Assembly (NCBI GenBank): GCA_033675545.1
Contig: JAWDGP010000898.1
Span: 62,001-126,000 of the forward strand
Length of the DNA: 64,000 nucleotides
Direction: 5' to 3'
Source: Elysia crispata
Taxonomy: Eukaryota; Mollusca; Gastropoda; Plakobranchidae
The translations under genes and the position numbers were made by a program. Position 1 is the stretch's first letter. Every line of letters starts with the position of its first letter. Positions 1-44,200 of the stretch are shown here, in pieces. The notes below the pieces were generated by a model, which worked only from the letters and a program-made list of their open reading frames with translations, was not told where the DNA came from and ran no database searches.

Positions 1-823
1 ACATTGGAAATTTCAAACTTTTTTTAGTTTTAGCACAGTTGTGGATCGTTCACATATCATAAAGAAAAATGATGATAAAGGACTAGTAAAATGGTAAGTG
101 CAGTGAGGAGAAGAGAGAAAATTCATGACATCCAAAACTTGAACTTTATAAATATAATTTTTAATCTATAAGAATGTTGAATACTGGCAAAGCTGATTCT
201 TATTAAGGGAAATTTTTTGTCTCATCGAGGGATAAATTTGTATCTTCCTTTGATTAAAATGAGGTCAGGAAAAGAGTCTAAAAGAGGACACATCACAATT
301 ATTTTCCTTTCTGTACTTCACAATCTTTCAAATATATTCATTCTGTGCATGGTACTTTGGAAATAAGAAAGCCTTTCGCCCATCTGGTTCTTTCTATTAA
401 GTCTGCAGTCTACTTATTATACTAAGAAAAGGCAAGAAATTGTTTTGTTTTGTTTTCCTCAAGGAAAGAGTATGCAAAATAATTTTTTCTCTCCCTGTCC
501 ACTTGTAGCTGTTGTAATCAAATTACCGATATTAAAACAATAGAAATGCTGAATGAAATTGCTAAAAATTCATGGATAAAAAAGAAGGCAGAATTAAAAA
601 AAAAAGAGATTCTATGACATAAAAAATCAAAGGCACTTAATTCAAAAGCATACTAAATAGTTTTCAACATAAAAAAATTGCTAACAATATTCATTGGAAT
701 TTGCCTTTTATAATTAAACAATGTATTACAGAAAAACAAAAGGTTTGTAAGCCCTAGTTTTAATATATATACTATGACTTTTTTTTAGCCTTAAGAATTA
801 GATTTTATTGAATTCAAAAAGTT

Positions 824-1091
824 TGTGACTTAAGCTGTTTTGTGCCAAGTCTCTGAATTTTTCTAAACTTTTTTCTAGTTATGTAGTATTGTTAATTACA
901 TATTTTAATTAAATCTGATACGGAATATAACTATAACAAGTTACAGACTGAAAGTCTCCTTGTGACTTCAGCTGTTTCGTGCCAAATCTCTGAATTTTTC
1001 TTAACTTTTTTCCAGTTATGTAGTATTGTTAATTACATATTTATTTAAATCTGATATGGAATATAGCTATAACAATTTACAGACTGAAAGT
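824..1091. repeat. Tandem duplication, two copies of about 137 bp
   Basis: Copy 1 (824-960) and copy 2 (961-1091) both begin TGTGACTT and share GTTATGTAGTATTGTTAATT and ACAGACTGAAAGT, with scattered substitutions and one short indel. It lies downstream of the PLOD stop and is non-coding. Confidence 0.85.
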
Positions 1092-2078
1092 ATACTTTTT
1101 TCTTTTTTCCTATTTTTGCCTTTTTGTAATCACAATGGTGTTAGAATAAAAATTCTGAGGTAATTGGCAAAGCTGAAACAATTGTTTTCTCTTGCATTTG
1201 CTATTAATCTTTTAACTGACAATGAAAAGCACTTTGAGTTTGATCTGAAAATACATAATAACTGAAGATTTGAACATTCATCAAAACTGATTTTTCAAAC
1301 CAACCAGCAGAGTCATCACTTTCAAAATAATCCAATAACCACATTATCCTTTTTCAAAATTAAATTCAATCACAGTGAGTATTTTGATTCTGAGACACAA
1401 AGTGAAAACGCTCTGGGTTTTTTTTAAAACATTTTTTAAAGAAAAAAAAAACATTCACTGCAATTCCCCCTCATGTATCAATAAAAGCATGTACAAGGAT
1501 TGCTTCTTTTTACTTCAATGTACAAAGAAAAAATTCAAGATGAAAGCAATTTTATCTTGAACATCTAAATACTCTAAATAATATTCTGTCCCCATTACAT
1601 CTTTGTGTTAAGTACATAGAGATGATTTATATGGCATGTCAACAATTCAGGGTTAGACATAAAGATATTGATATAAAAAAAATCAACCCATTCAAGGTAT
1701 TTTAATTTTCAAGTTAACTATGGTTAGTGGGAAAAAAAACACAATTTTTTGTTGAGGAAAAAAAATATAGTCATTAAATGCAAGTAATGGGAATTTAGAA
1801 GGCTAAAAAATTAGACTGACCCAAGAGAATTTTCTAAAAAAAAATCTATGCTTTCTTGCTGTTCTTTTTTTTTTTCTGTCTAAATGTATGATAGTTGTTC
1901 ACACCTTCATTTTAATATTAAATTCACTTTGTACAGCCAGCAGAAAGGAAAGAGTTAAGGTGCAACCAATCGCATATTTTTATGATCTTTTTTTTTTTTT
2001 GTGATTCCTGGTACTTGTATTTTGGATAATGAGAGGTCATATTTCCCTCAAGTTAACTGTTTTGCTCTAATGTTACCT

Positions 2079-2084
2079 TTTATT
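2079..2084 (-). terminator. Candidate polyadenylation signal of PLOD
   Basis: AATAAA on the minus strand 70 bases after the PLOD stop. It is the nearest match, but further AATAAA words lie at about 1040 and 800 on the same strand, so a longer 3' UTR is possible. Confidence 0.4.
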
Positions 2085-2153
2085 ACTTTAGCAGGTTATG
2101 CTCACAATGACTTATCCTGGCTTCCTCATACTCTTATACTCATAGTTCAGCTT

Positions 2154-33019
<30,866 letters not shown>

Positions 33020-33784
33020 TTTTCCTGGGGAAAAATTTTTTTGCTCATATTGATCAAACTTTGACAAGAAATTGCGAGCTCACTTTCAACAAAAAATTTT
33101 ATTTATATTGAGTTCAATTAGGAAATTTGTCTTGGACCACACTTGAAGTTTAAAACAAAACAAAACAAAAAAAACAACAAAACTTGTGCTTTGCAGTTAG
33201 CTGCTTTTGAAACTGTAAACCATGATGTAAATTAATTAGAGCATTTGTGCATTTATGCACTCATACAAGTAAATAATCTGATACAATGAAATAATGTTTT
33301 TTCTATGGTTATTCCGTATACATGTAAAAGAATAATAATTATTAAATGTTTGTTTCTGTTGCAAATTGGTGAAGATGATCTTTAATTTTGGTTAAATCTT
33401 CTGATGCTTCTTTACAAAATGGGAGATCAATAGTTATAATTCTTTTGTTTAGTAAATAAAGAGAAAGTAAGCCTACATGCACAATAATTATATATACACA
33501 CACACACACATTGTTCCTGTCCTGAAATGTGAAGGATGAACTTATGAAGGTATGCATGCAACTTGTTAATCTTAGAGTCTTACTCAATACCAGATTAACT
33601 AAGTATGTATTTGCCGCAGACCAGACATGAACTGCTGACAGTGACACACTCAAGGACTCTACACAAACATTTACTCACTGCTTCAGCTAGTTATGTTTTA
33701 TACCTGCCAGTCATGCAGTGGTTTTAGTTAAGGTTGAATCTACGTAACTAAGTAAACCTAAACTATAAAAAATTCTGAGATATA

Positions 33785-34830
33785 CAGCTTGATCTAGATC
33801 TCAAACTACACACAGATGCATAGAAATATGATAGATCTAGCTTTAACGTTGACAACTCCAGAGGAAGAAGAATAGATAAAAATGCAAGAATGATCTAGAA
33901 TCTAGATCTAGATCTAGATTATGTTTGAAAAAAACACTAAATGTTTAACATTTTTTGAAATTACATTTATTGTAACCATAATGGCCTATATAATTGAGAA
34001 GACTAACTTGCATACATTTTTCAAGCTATATTTCTGATTCCTTATTATTTCTAGCTGCAAAAATGCAATTTAAAAAATCATAGCAGTTAAAATGACTAGA
34101 CCTAATTGCATAGGACGTAATAAGTTAGAGTTTTAATTTAAAGTTTCATAAGATTGAGCTTTCTTTTCTAGTTAGAGTGACTGGATCATTCATATTGATC
34201 TAAGTATCTAGGAGCTCCTGAGAAGACATATAAAATGACAGATCTAAATATAGAATCAACCTTACTTACTTTTAAAAGAGTTTAGAGGTTAATAACCTAT
34301 AGGTAAGAGTAAAGATGTACATAATCTTGGAAGGGATGTGCACTGTACCTCTGTCATTAGTATCAATATCATACTAATGAAGACCGTTTGATTTAGCCAT
34401 AGAAAAAGATTGGGCTTGGTTTTCGTATTGGTAATAAAGATGGAAGAAATTTAACTCCGTAAGAAGGTTAATTATGACCTTATCATATCTAGGCCTAATA
34501 AACCGACGTACCAAATGCCAAGTCCTACTACCCACCCTTGAGTCCAGCACATTGGGTACATACACTAGATTGAACTAGATCTAGATCTAGATCTAGATTG
34601 AACTATTATTGCAAATACATTTTCAAGAAACTGATATTTCTATTATTTGAGGGCTTCATGAAATAATAAATGATAAAGCAATTTTATAGATCTAGATCTC
34701 TAGATGTCTAGATCTATTCTGATTCCAAAGTATGGGGTCTTCAACGAAATGAAACTTGTGCAATTCATTGTACTGGCTACGTAGATCTAGATTGAGATCA
34801 AGCGACTTTAAACTTGTCTAGATCTAGATT
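33785..34830. repeat. Cluster of (CTAGAT)n palindromic words upstream of PLOD
   Basis: About eight runs of TCTAGATCTAGA-like sequence in 1 kb, at about 33790, 33832, 33893-33920, 34564-34600, 34686-34715, 34780 and 34816. Isolated copies recur elsewhere (25753, 41660, 57268). The unit is self-complementary. Confidence 0.85.
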
Positions 34831-35465
34831 GTTTTAATTTTGCATGTCCAACGATAGGCTATAATTATATTCTAATTGTGAATTATGCTGAAAACTCACG
34901 CTGGTGCATTATGCCACTATGCCACATCACACAATCAGGACTGGCCTACACAATAAAGCCTGTGCGTGAGTCGGCGCACGCAGCCACAAACTCGCACCAC
35001 AAAGATTCTGCTCGCACAGTATGTAGGCCAAAAAGACAGGAATCGGCCAAGGAAGGGGGGAAAGGAGGCGTGGGGGGAGGGGGATCCTTGGTTCTTGTAT
35101 GGTCTACGTGCAGGTCTAGGCCAAAGACAGTTTACAAAATAAGTTTATGAACAATGACGGAACTTGAGTGGGTGTATAAACCCCTTACTATGTTGTGCTG
35201 GCGCTGAGAGCCTCACATGCACAGTCTCTTTCACATGTATACATTCACAAGCTTAGGGGAAACAAAAATATGAAGTAGGAAGTTCGCTTCTGCTGACCTT
35301 TCTAATTACAGGTTAATGAAAAATATTAATTTAAAAAAAGTAAAAGGATACTAAGTCTAGGTCCTGAAATAGAAAAAATAATGAAATCGAAATTGTAGGT
35401 AGAACTTAAAGAAAACAGTAAGAAGAGCAGGTGGGTGGGCATTGACCGTAATGGACAGGAAGGAC

Positions 35466-35683
<218 letters not shown>

Positions 35684-36422
35684 TACAGCTAGACGTTCCT
35701 ATATCAGACCAGTAAGCGAATTAGACATAAGAATAATAAAGTGTCATAATCAAAGTGAGCTTTATCGTACAGTTGGCATAACGCAAATTATCACAGTTAA
35801 GTGGATTGAAGGACTGCAAGTGAAGTTCTCAGGGCAATATCTTGTCTTAACTATGCTAGAAAGAGCTATATAAATTAAATTACTATGACATAACCGGTAG
35901 TATGCAAAGGTCTTTTTTAATCATTGACTTGTCCTGTAGAAACAACTTACGAGCCCTTGGTAAACGAGAGTGAGAGCAGAAGAGGGAGGTTGGTGGATGC
36001 AAAATCCTACAGAGAAAGGAGAAATATTTAACGGCGGTCTAATACTACTACTGCTGCTGTTGCTGCTATTTTTTATTCTTCTACTATTACTACTATTACT
36101 GCTGCTAGAATAGAAAAAGCTAAATGGTTCAAGAAATAGAAGACTATCTCTAAAGACTCCTTATGCAAAAGTATGTTTACGTTGAGGACTCTAGTTGGAA
36201 ACCTTGTTCTATGAGAGTGTAGGCTTGGGAGTGTGTGCAAAATAACACTACGTGTTAGCTGGACGCAGGGAAGAGGGAAGCTTTAAACGGGACTTTATTA
36301 GGCCTTAGTCTATGGGGAGGTCGAGAGGGGTTAGGTGGCGGTGCGCAAACTTACATTATAAATTATTTGGATGAAGGGAAGGGAGAATGTTTTAACAAAA
36401 GCCTGTATCAAGCTCACTACAA

Positions 36423-36424
<2 letters not shown>

Positions 36425-36454
<30 letters not shown>

Positions 36455-36502
36455 CTTCTTCTTCTTCTTCTTCTTCTTCTTCTTCTTCTTCTTCTTCTTC
36501 TT

Positions 36503-36579
<77 letters not shown>

Positions 36580-36613
36580 ACTACTACTACTACCACTACT
36601 ACTGCTACTACTT
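36425..36613. repeat. Compound (CTT)n-(CTA)n-(CTG)n-(CTA)n microsatellite
   Basis: About 190 bp of CTN trinucleotides in four blocks. The CTT block is the complement of the AAG block about 0.9 kb to the left. The long Leu, Ser and Thr runs it can encode are not a gene. Confidence 0.96.
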
Positions 36614-39474
36614 TAACCACTACCATTAACCGAATAAATGTAATTAAAGCTTGTTACGTAGAGTGTTCGTATGATTGTCTATTTTTTTTTTCAATGGGCT
36701 ATAAAATTCTCAACTTTAAAGAAGTACACTTACGATAGGTTAAGCTTTTGGGTGTTAAATACTTGATTAAAAATTAAAGAAGGGTGTGCACTGCAAGGGG
36801 AAGGTAACTTGCTGGAACTTAATGAGGAAAAAAAATGTATGGTATACCTCCGTGATTCGGGGTGAGTTGTATTTTTGTATTATAATAATTAATATTATTA
36901 ATCTTATGCCTAATTAGATTTAGCACAAGGCAGTACATGTATCTTGATAAATGTGTAACTTTAGCACGTTCTGAATCTCAGGATAAATTAAATGTTAATT
37001 GTCATCTCTTCTCATAGTGATACAGTCGTGGGTTTAGTGACAGGCGAGTGACTAAAGTAAAAATGTTTGCCTATTCTTTTTATTAGTATGCCATTATGAT
37101 ATATCGTCTTCTAATAGTGTAATTGGAGTTGTTACTCTGAGTGGGACCAGTGGTAGGTTGCCCTTGGATTGGAAGGCCAGCGAATGGGCGGTCCTAGTAT
37201 GCAAAGTAGATCTCTGATCTCGCTCATGAGCTTTATTTTTATTACTTTTGTTCTATGGGGTTGTTTGATAATAATATTATGATTGACTTTCTAAGTTGTG
37301 TTGCATACCCATATATACCATACCCATACTTTCATGTATATATGTACACGTACGTTAATGTACGTATTTTATAATCATGAATTTTGTCAAGATTTTAGGT
37401 ACCAGATTTTATGGGTTGGAACCAGTAGACAGATGGTACTGGTTGGAACTTAACCAGTTATAAGGAGTCGATGGGCTCACGGTGGTTACACCCCTATGCT
37501 AGGATTACAGCAGGGCTACCTGTTGTGAGGGCTTGTTCTTAAATCCAACTTGTGTTATTTGTGGGCGGGGCGGAGCATGACCTCACAATTAGTTTCACTG
37601 GGTTGTGTAACAACCTGCAGTGGTCTATGATCTCTATAGCCTCGAGGCTTTGATCTCACCTTGTCTGTGGGATAGATGGAAAAGTATTGCGGCTTATGGT
37701 AATTGATATTCTTACAACCAGGGTTAGCTGGTAAAATAGTCAATATATATGATTTGAAGTTTTTAAAATTGACTTATCATCAAATAGTAGTTGCTACCAC
37801 AGGTAGTACCAGGCTTCTCATTTCATCTGGGATGCAAGGCATATTAGATGTTTAGGTGCCAATGAAAAGCCCGGTTTAAACACAACTCATTAATAACTTT
37901 TCTCAATGCAAATTAGAATGATGAAAGGTCAGTTGAAATGCATCTGATGCTTTATATCATGAATGAAATTTTATTCTTGGCGGATGCAAATTGTGTGAAA
38001 AAATACTTAAGTGACCAGTTTGGTGTATGCATAGTTCAATCTCAGTTGATTTAAATAAATGTGTACTTCATAACATCATATTTTAAATAGGAGTTGTAAG
38101 TTTTTATGCTATAATCCTAGCAAATGTATGTGTTTACAAAAAGGCCCATTCTTTGCAATTTTTTAAATGAAGGTGAAATATCAAATTGAATGAAATGATT
38201 ATCATTATGATTTCTAGCTTTTTATTTCTGTATGACATACATCTCCTCTTGTTTGAGTTATATGTCCACTGCTTGGAAGGTACTAATGTGTGCAAAATGC
38301 TTGTTTTTAGATAAAAGAACAATATTGTCTACAATAAAGTATACCAATAATTTATTTTGATTTTCATGATGCAACATAATTTCAATAAACTCTCTTTGCA
38401 TAGTTCTTTATTTTTTTTTTTTTTTTTAAATCTTTGACCTGATCAGTGTTATGGAATTTGTTAAAGAGTTGCAGTTCATTCTTTGTTTATCAGTTCTTTC
38501 CTTTGTTCATTTTTTACTTGACAATTTTTCATGAAAATTAAAACTTAACAAAGATATTGACAAGAAAATAGAACCTCTTACATTAATTTAATTTTTAATT
38601 TATTCACAAGTCTCATTCTTGAGTAGTTGAACTTGTTAGCAGAGAGTGGCGTGACTTCTTTACATTTTGTTTGTTTTTTTTTTTACATATATTTTTTGTG
38701 TTTTCATAATGGTACAGTATAATGAATAGAAGGATACAAATAATTTTGAACACATTCCCAAACAATAACCCTGATGGATAGGCAATTTTAAACTAAAAAA
38801 AAACATTACATGTAGTACTTAATGATAAATTTATGAGTCTGTGGAGTACTTCCAAATAATACGGGGTCTGATAATTTCCATAATATACTCTTACAATATA
38901 TAATTCTTTAAGGAAAAAAAATATTTGTTCAATAAAGAATGTTTTGACTATGAGCGCTTGAAAAAGATGTATTATTTTACGTATCAAGGGCAATTTCTGA
39001 TTAGAATAAAGAATAAACATCTTATTTAAGATTTTATCCTAAATTAAAAGATTATTACAACGTTTTTTTTTTTTCTTTAACTTTAAGTGTATCCAAAATA
39101 TGATTATTTTTAGAGTAAAATATCAATAATTCCGTTAAAATATTGCGTAATTAACCAAGGGCAATAACTCTGTCAATACTGAAGTGCTTATATAAAAAAG
39201 TATATGATATCTTCAACAAAGGTCTATACTATAACTTTGCTTCTTTGAGGTATATAGAAATGTCTATTACTTTCAAGATAAAGGCATGCTATATGGTCGT
39301 AAAATCATGATAGGTCTAACTCTTAGCTACCTGTGTTTGGCAATACGGCATGTGGTTTAACGTAACATTTATGTTAAAAAATATACTCAATATAATACTT
39401 CTTAACATGCATTTTTAAGGCGAAGTCATTTTAAGTCACAAATGTTCCGGTACCTAAATGATTTTCGCTTACCA

Positions 39475-39765
39475 GGAGAGTGCAATGGAATATTCTCTGT
39501 TATTTCTGCACTTTTCTGCCACCTTGTGATCCGGTAAAATTTCTTTCAAACTGTCGCTTGAAACATCCAATCAGCCTTATAACGTGGCTCTTATAGGTAA
39601 AATAATAATACTGGAAAAGCGATGAATGCCTGGTTCTGCTTGACTGCAACTCGCTAACCACGAGAGAGCTTTCGAGTGAATTAAATTGCAAGAAAAGAGT
39701 CTTCGCTTTTCCTGCCACCAGTGTAATGTCTCGCCTCCTACTAAACACTCCACTTAAGCGCTGTG
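39475..39765 (-). promoter_or_regulatory. Candidate non-coding first exon and promoter of PLOD
   Basis: On the minus strand this AT-poorer, CpG-bearing stretch ends in a strong donor, CTCTCCTG|GTAAGCG, at 39474. The first PLOD coding exon has an acceptor-like CAG just before the start codon, implying an upstream leader exon. This is the best candidate I see, with a 6.4-kb first intron, but there is no direct evidence of transcription. Confidence 0.3.
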
Positions 39766-40287
39766 CATCATATCATGACGCATGTATTAACATAAGTCTG
39801 CTAAAATGCATCACAAATGAAGCACAGTGGTCATTAGTCTACCAGCTCACTTAGTCTTTCTCCTCACCACACAAACATTTTTCCTCGCATTCACAGAGAG
39901 GGCAAGACAAAACAAAAAGGGAGATTTTATCATGCTGTGCAATTGTTGACATAATTGATTCATTGTGAGGTTATGTACAAAAGTACAAAAGTAATCACCT
40001 GTCCCCTGCCTTGACGAAAAAAAAAAACCCTTTATCAAAATCACGCTCTAACTCCAAAAATTATTTTTAATACGATGCGTATTTCTCTCACGCAGAACCC
40101 TGCCCAGCATGTTAATTCATTATATTATAACTACTTAAATTGCGCATATGATGTATTGCTTATTTCAAACAAAAAAAAAAGAGATTAAAAAAATTTTTTC
40201 CAAGTGATGATTTTGTAGATGATGACATCGATGGCGACAATGACGTCCACTACAACTATGTCTACTACTGCTGCTGCACAGCAGTAG

Positions 40288-40288
<1 letters not shown>

Positions 40289-40326
<38 letters not shown>

Positions 40327-40347
40327 CTAGTAGTAGTAGTAGTAGTA
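40289..40347. repeat. (AGT)n microsatellite
   Basis: About 19 AGT units with one CT interruption, in intergenic sequence. Confidence 0.92.
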
Positions 40348-41168
40348 ACAGGTGGAGGAGGTAAAAAGCATATTAGTATTACTCTCAAGACTTGGTAAAA
40401 AAAAATCGCAAAATGGACGATCTGTACAAGAGACCATACACTGCTTTAACAATAATGGCCTAAGTCTTAATTGTTACTTTTTTTTTTTTCAGATCGCTTA
40501 GGAATGGGCATTGTATTATGTAGATCAGGACTTAGTTTTATCTTTGACCGACCACTTGGTGCACGAAGGTAAAAGGAAGGGCACGTTAAGATTGCAATGT
40601 GGATACAACAATGTTGTTGCTGCCTGCTGTATGCACTTGGCGGTATAAATCTGTTTATTTGAATCATCGAGTCTTATTTAAACCTACTTAATTTGTCATT
40701 TACATTTTGATAAAAACCACGATCCTTTCTTCCATTATTCAATGTGGAATAATTATTATTGTTCAAAGAAATAATTGAGGGATATTGCTTTAAATTCACT
40801 TCAAATGAATAGCATATTGACCAATGTACTTACCACTCTCAGCTTCCAAAATGTATTAACTTTGATGGAATTTCTGTTGTTTTCTTCCTTTCTTACTTTT
40901 CTTACTTAACAATAATATTTGTATTTCAATTTTGGAAAAAAAGGTGATCATTTTTTTTGGTCGGTCTTAATCACACCCAGAGATTTAAAAAAAATTAGAT
41001 AATCAGACATAAATAGTTTGAAAGTGTGGTGTATAGTGGAAAAGATAGACCTGTGGTTGGATTATCATAATAATAAGGTAGAAAGAAGCTGAACGATATA
41101 TTGGTGGATTGATAAAAAGTGGGTTCACTAGATCGATAAAAATAGAGTACAAGAAAATGGCTAACTTT

Positions 41169-41299
<131 letters not shown>

Positions 41300-44200
41300 T
41301 GAAAAGATAATTAATTCACAGCTGCATATAAGTGGGCAGTTAGAAATATGAACAGATGAGATAGGTGCGGTTTTTTGGTGTTTTTTATTTTGTTTTGCCA
41401 GAACTAAATATCGAAAGATGGAGTGGCCAAGCCCTGTCTTACACTGTGATTACTGTACCGGTACTTTCGGCGGTAAAAGGATGGTCGATACAATTATACC
41501 TCTTAAGTCAAGATGAGCTAATAAGACTGGAAAACAAATGTGATGTGCATCAGCCTGTGTCCAACATAGAATGACAGCGACGGATATGTAATGACTTTGA
41601 TGGAAATCCTTTAAACTGTCTTGTCCTATAGTGTTGATACCTGACCTGATCCAATCGACTAGATCTAGATTTCACTATCGAGGAGCGGGAATATTTTTCA
41701 AGATTATGTACAATATTAGTTTTGAAACGGGAGCTCTGAAACTGCCAAAATTTTGGACCACTTCCAGCCTAAGTGGTTCGTAGCCTACAGATTGAAGTTC
41801 AGATTGCACTTAGAAGGATAGCGGCAGGCGAAACAACGCACTACATGTATCTAGGCAGTCCTTGACGCAAACAAAGCGTCAATACCATTGACTGCAATTG
41901 TCTCACTCTACCAGTCTGGTAGTACGAAACCTTAATACACACCAGTGACATATGCTATAAAAATCCGTCCGAATTATGAACATGATACTTATTTCTTTAG
42001 GAGACCACAGACCATGTTTTTTGTTCTTTATACCTTTAAAGCTGTAGGCCTACCTGAATTAACCAGAGCACATTTTAGCCAATTCTTGTAACCAAGGAGT
42101 ACCTTCGTACCTCTATGTCGCCAAGCAAGAAAGCGTTAATTACTGTCCAATAATTGCTGTCTCTGATCACTCGAATGTCAACACATGATATATGCCTAAA
42201 GCCATCATTATTTGCTGGTTGCATGTGACCTTAGTATGGGTTGAATGCTTGACACTGGACCAAAATAAGCGTCACAGCAGCTTTAAAAGCAGCAGATGCT
42301 AGGGAAAGAAAAACAAAAGAAAGGAAAAGCATGCTGGCAGCTGACAACAGGCTGTGGGTCTGCAATATTGCTCTACAAGAGTATGTGCAACACCTAAGCC
42401 ATTGTTGAAACTGGAAGCAGCTGTTTTTGAGGTTCATGAAGTATGACAGATCTTTTTTGGATGAACAGGTGGCCAGGTCTTCCAGTGCGACCAGGCGGTT
42501 TTCATGTGCCGCACCACTCTTTTAGGAAGCAACAGACCCCCCCCCCACACACACACACACAAACACAATCATGGTTAAAGAGTTTTTCCTCTTTTCACTT
42601 TGGCAATATAAGTTCAAAGTTTGCCTAATACCAGCAAATCTCAAGCACCTCATTCTCAAAGCAGGTTTGCTCCTCCAGCACAAACATTTGATATTGTTGT
42701 TTGACAGTCTTTATCACATAAACTCTGCTCAGTATATTGTTTCTCCCATACAAACTACCAATTAAAAGTTTATGAAAATTTTCATGAACAATAACGTATT
42801 CCTACGACTAACTTCAATGACTGGTATGAAGCATGATGTGAACACTTCAATCACACACACCAATACGTCCTACCTTTGCTCATGCAAGCCGCCTAATACA
42901 GAAAAAAAAAACTGCACCTTCAAAGAATGAATTCTTAAAATGGAAAAAAAACATGAGCATCATTCAAAAGTCCCATTGCATCCATCTACAATAACATTTG
43001 GAGAAATTTGTTCAAGCACTTGAAAAAATTGCAATAACTGATATTTGCTATGGTTAATTACATATTGTACAAAAAGATATGTATTAAGATTCAAGCCCGT
43101 GAAATCAGAACAACACCTTAATATGTCTTTTATTAACATATAATATGCCCTAATTTGAAATATTTTAAGATTAAATGAAAGCATAATTTTCAGTCTAGAG
43201 GATAATGTAATAGCAGATCAAATATTGTTCGGCTGGAAAAATAATATTTCTGCTCATCATGGATTTTCAATTTTCGTATTGTCTTGACTTTGTTTTTAAA
43301 GGCATTCTATTTCTGCTTTTCCGATCTGTATATAGTTGATATTTGTCATTTTTACTAACAAATCTATATAGGCAAAAAAAAAGGAATAAATTATCTAAAT
43401 TTTTTGAAATGGTAAAATCAAAAGTAAAAAGAAAAAAACACCTCCTCAACAAAGCTGTATCATAAGTCCAAATTTTCACCAAATTCTACAAGCTAAATCT
43501 AAAATAACATCTCTGCAGCTTGTATTTTCGATAAAAGCTTACTCCACTGGTTTCTGGCCTAGTGACAGATCTTAGTATCTCTTGGTTACTTTTTGATTTT
43601 ACACCTGGTGAACAGAAAAAAAAAACCAAGATTCATTTTCTTGAAGTAAAGACGCAATGAAATTTAATGTAAAGCTCAAGGAAGCTATTTCTTTTCATTA
43701 ATACAACATATAGTAAAACATTCCTGAATGGTTCCTGACAGTGGCATCTGATGCCTCTCTAAATACATGTAATGTCTGAGAATACACCTCCAATTGACAG
43801 ACAATGGTTTTAGAAAAGATAGCTGTAATATCAAAATATTACAGCTTGCAAAACTTGTATGGAATCAGGTTTTGCTTATATAAAATTTTGGGGGACTAAA
43901 GAATTGTCGCAATATAATCATGTAAATACATCACTTGTATGTGTTGCCAATATTTGATACTGAAAAACAAAACAGTAACACTCTATTGAAAGGGAGAGAA
44001 GCAGAGAGAGGGATTAAGGGAGAGAGAGGGAATGTCACACCGACAAAGGGCCGGAGGGAGAAAAAAGAATAATTATGTCTATGAAAGTGAGGGACCAATG
44101 TGTGTGTTGTGATTTACAACTCACTATGATTTGATGACTGCATAGTAGTGATTTGGGCTTAAAGCTTATTAACTATGACATCAGAGCAAATATTGCATTG

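Larger units (their letters stand above)
1..2153. other. 3' UTR / downstream flank of PLOD, no gene seen
   Basis: AT-rich sequence with no coding ORF I can support. Its main structure is the 137-bp tandem duplication at 824-1091. The first part, nearest 2153, is presumably PLOD 3' UTR; where the transcript ends is not visible. Confidence 0.6.

Noticed and set aside
36367-36738. Plus-strand ORFs with long Ser, Thr, Ala and Leu runs
   Set aside because: They are translations of the CTT/CTA/CTG microsatellite in several frames.
37380-37720. Possible tRNA-derived SINE
   Set aside because: A GGCTCACGGTGGTTAC word hints at an A box, but I found no B box, poly-A tail or flanking duplication.
42230-42440. 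Open plus-strand stretch with Ala/Lys/Arg-rich translation
   Set aside because: Short, no recognisable family, no splice sites that join it to anything.
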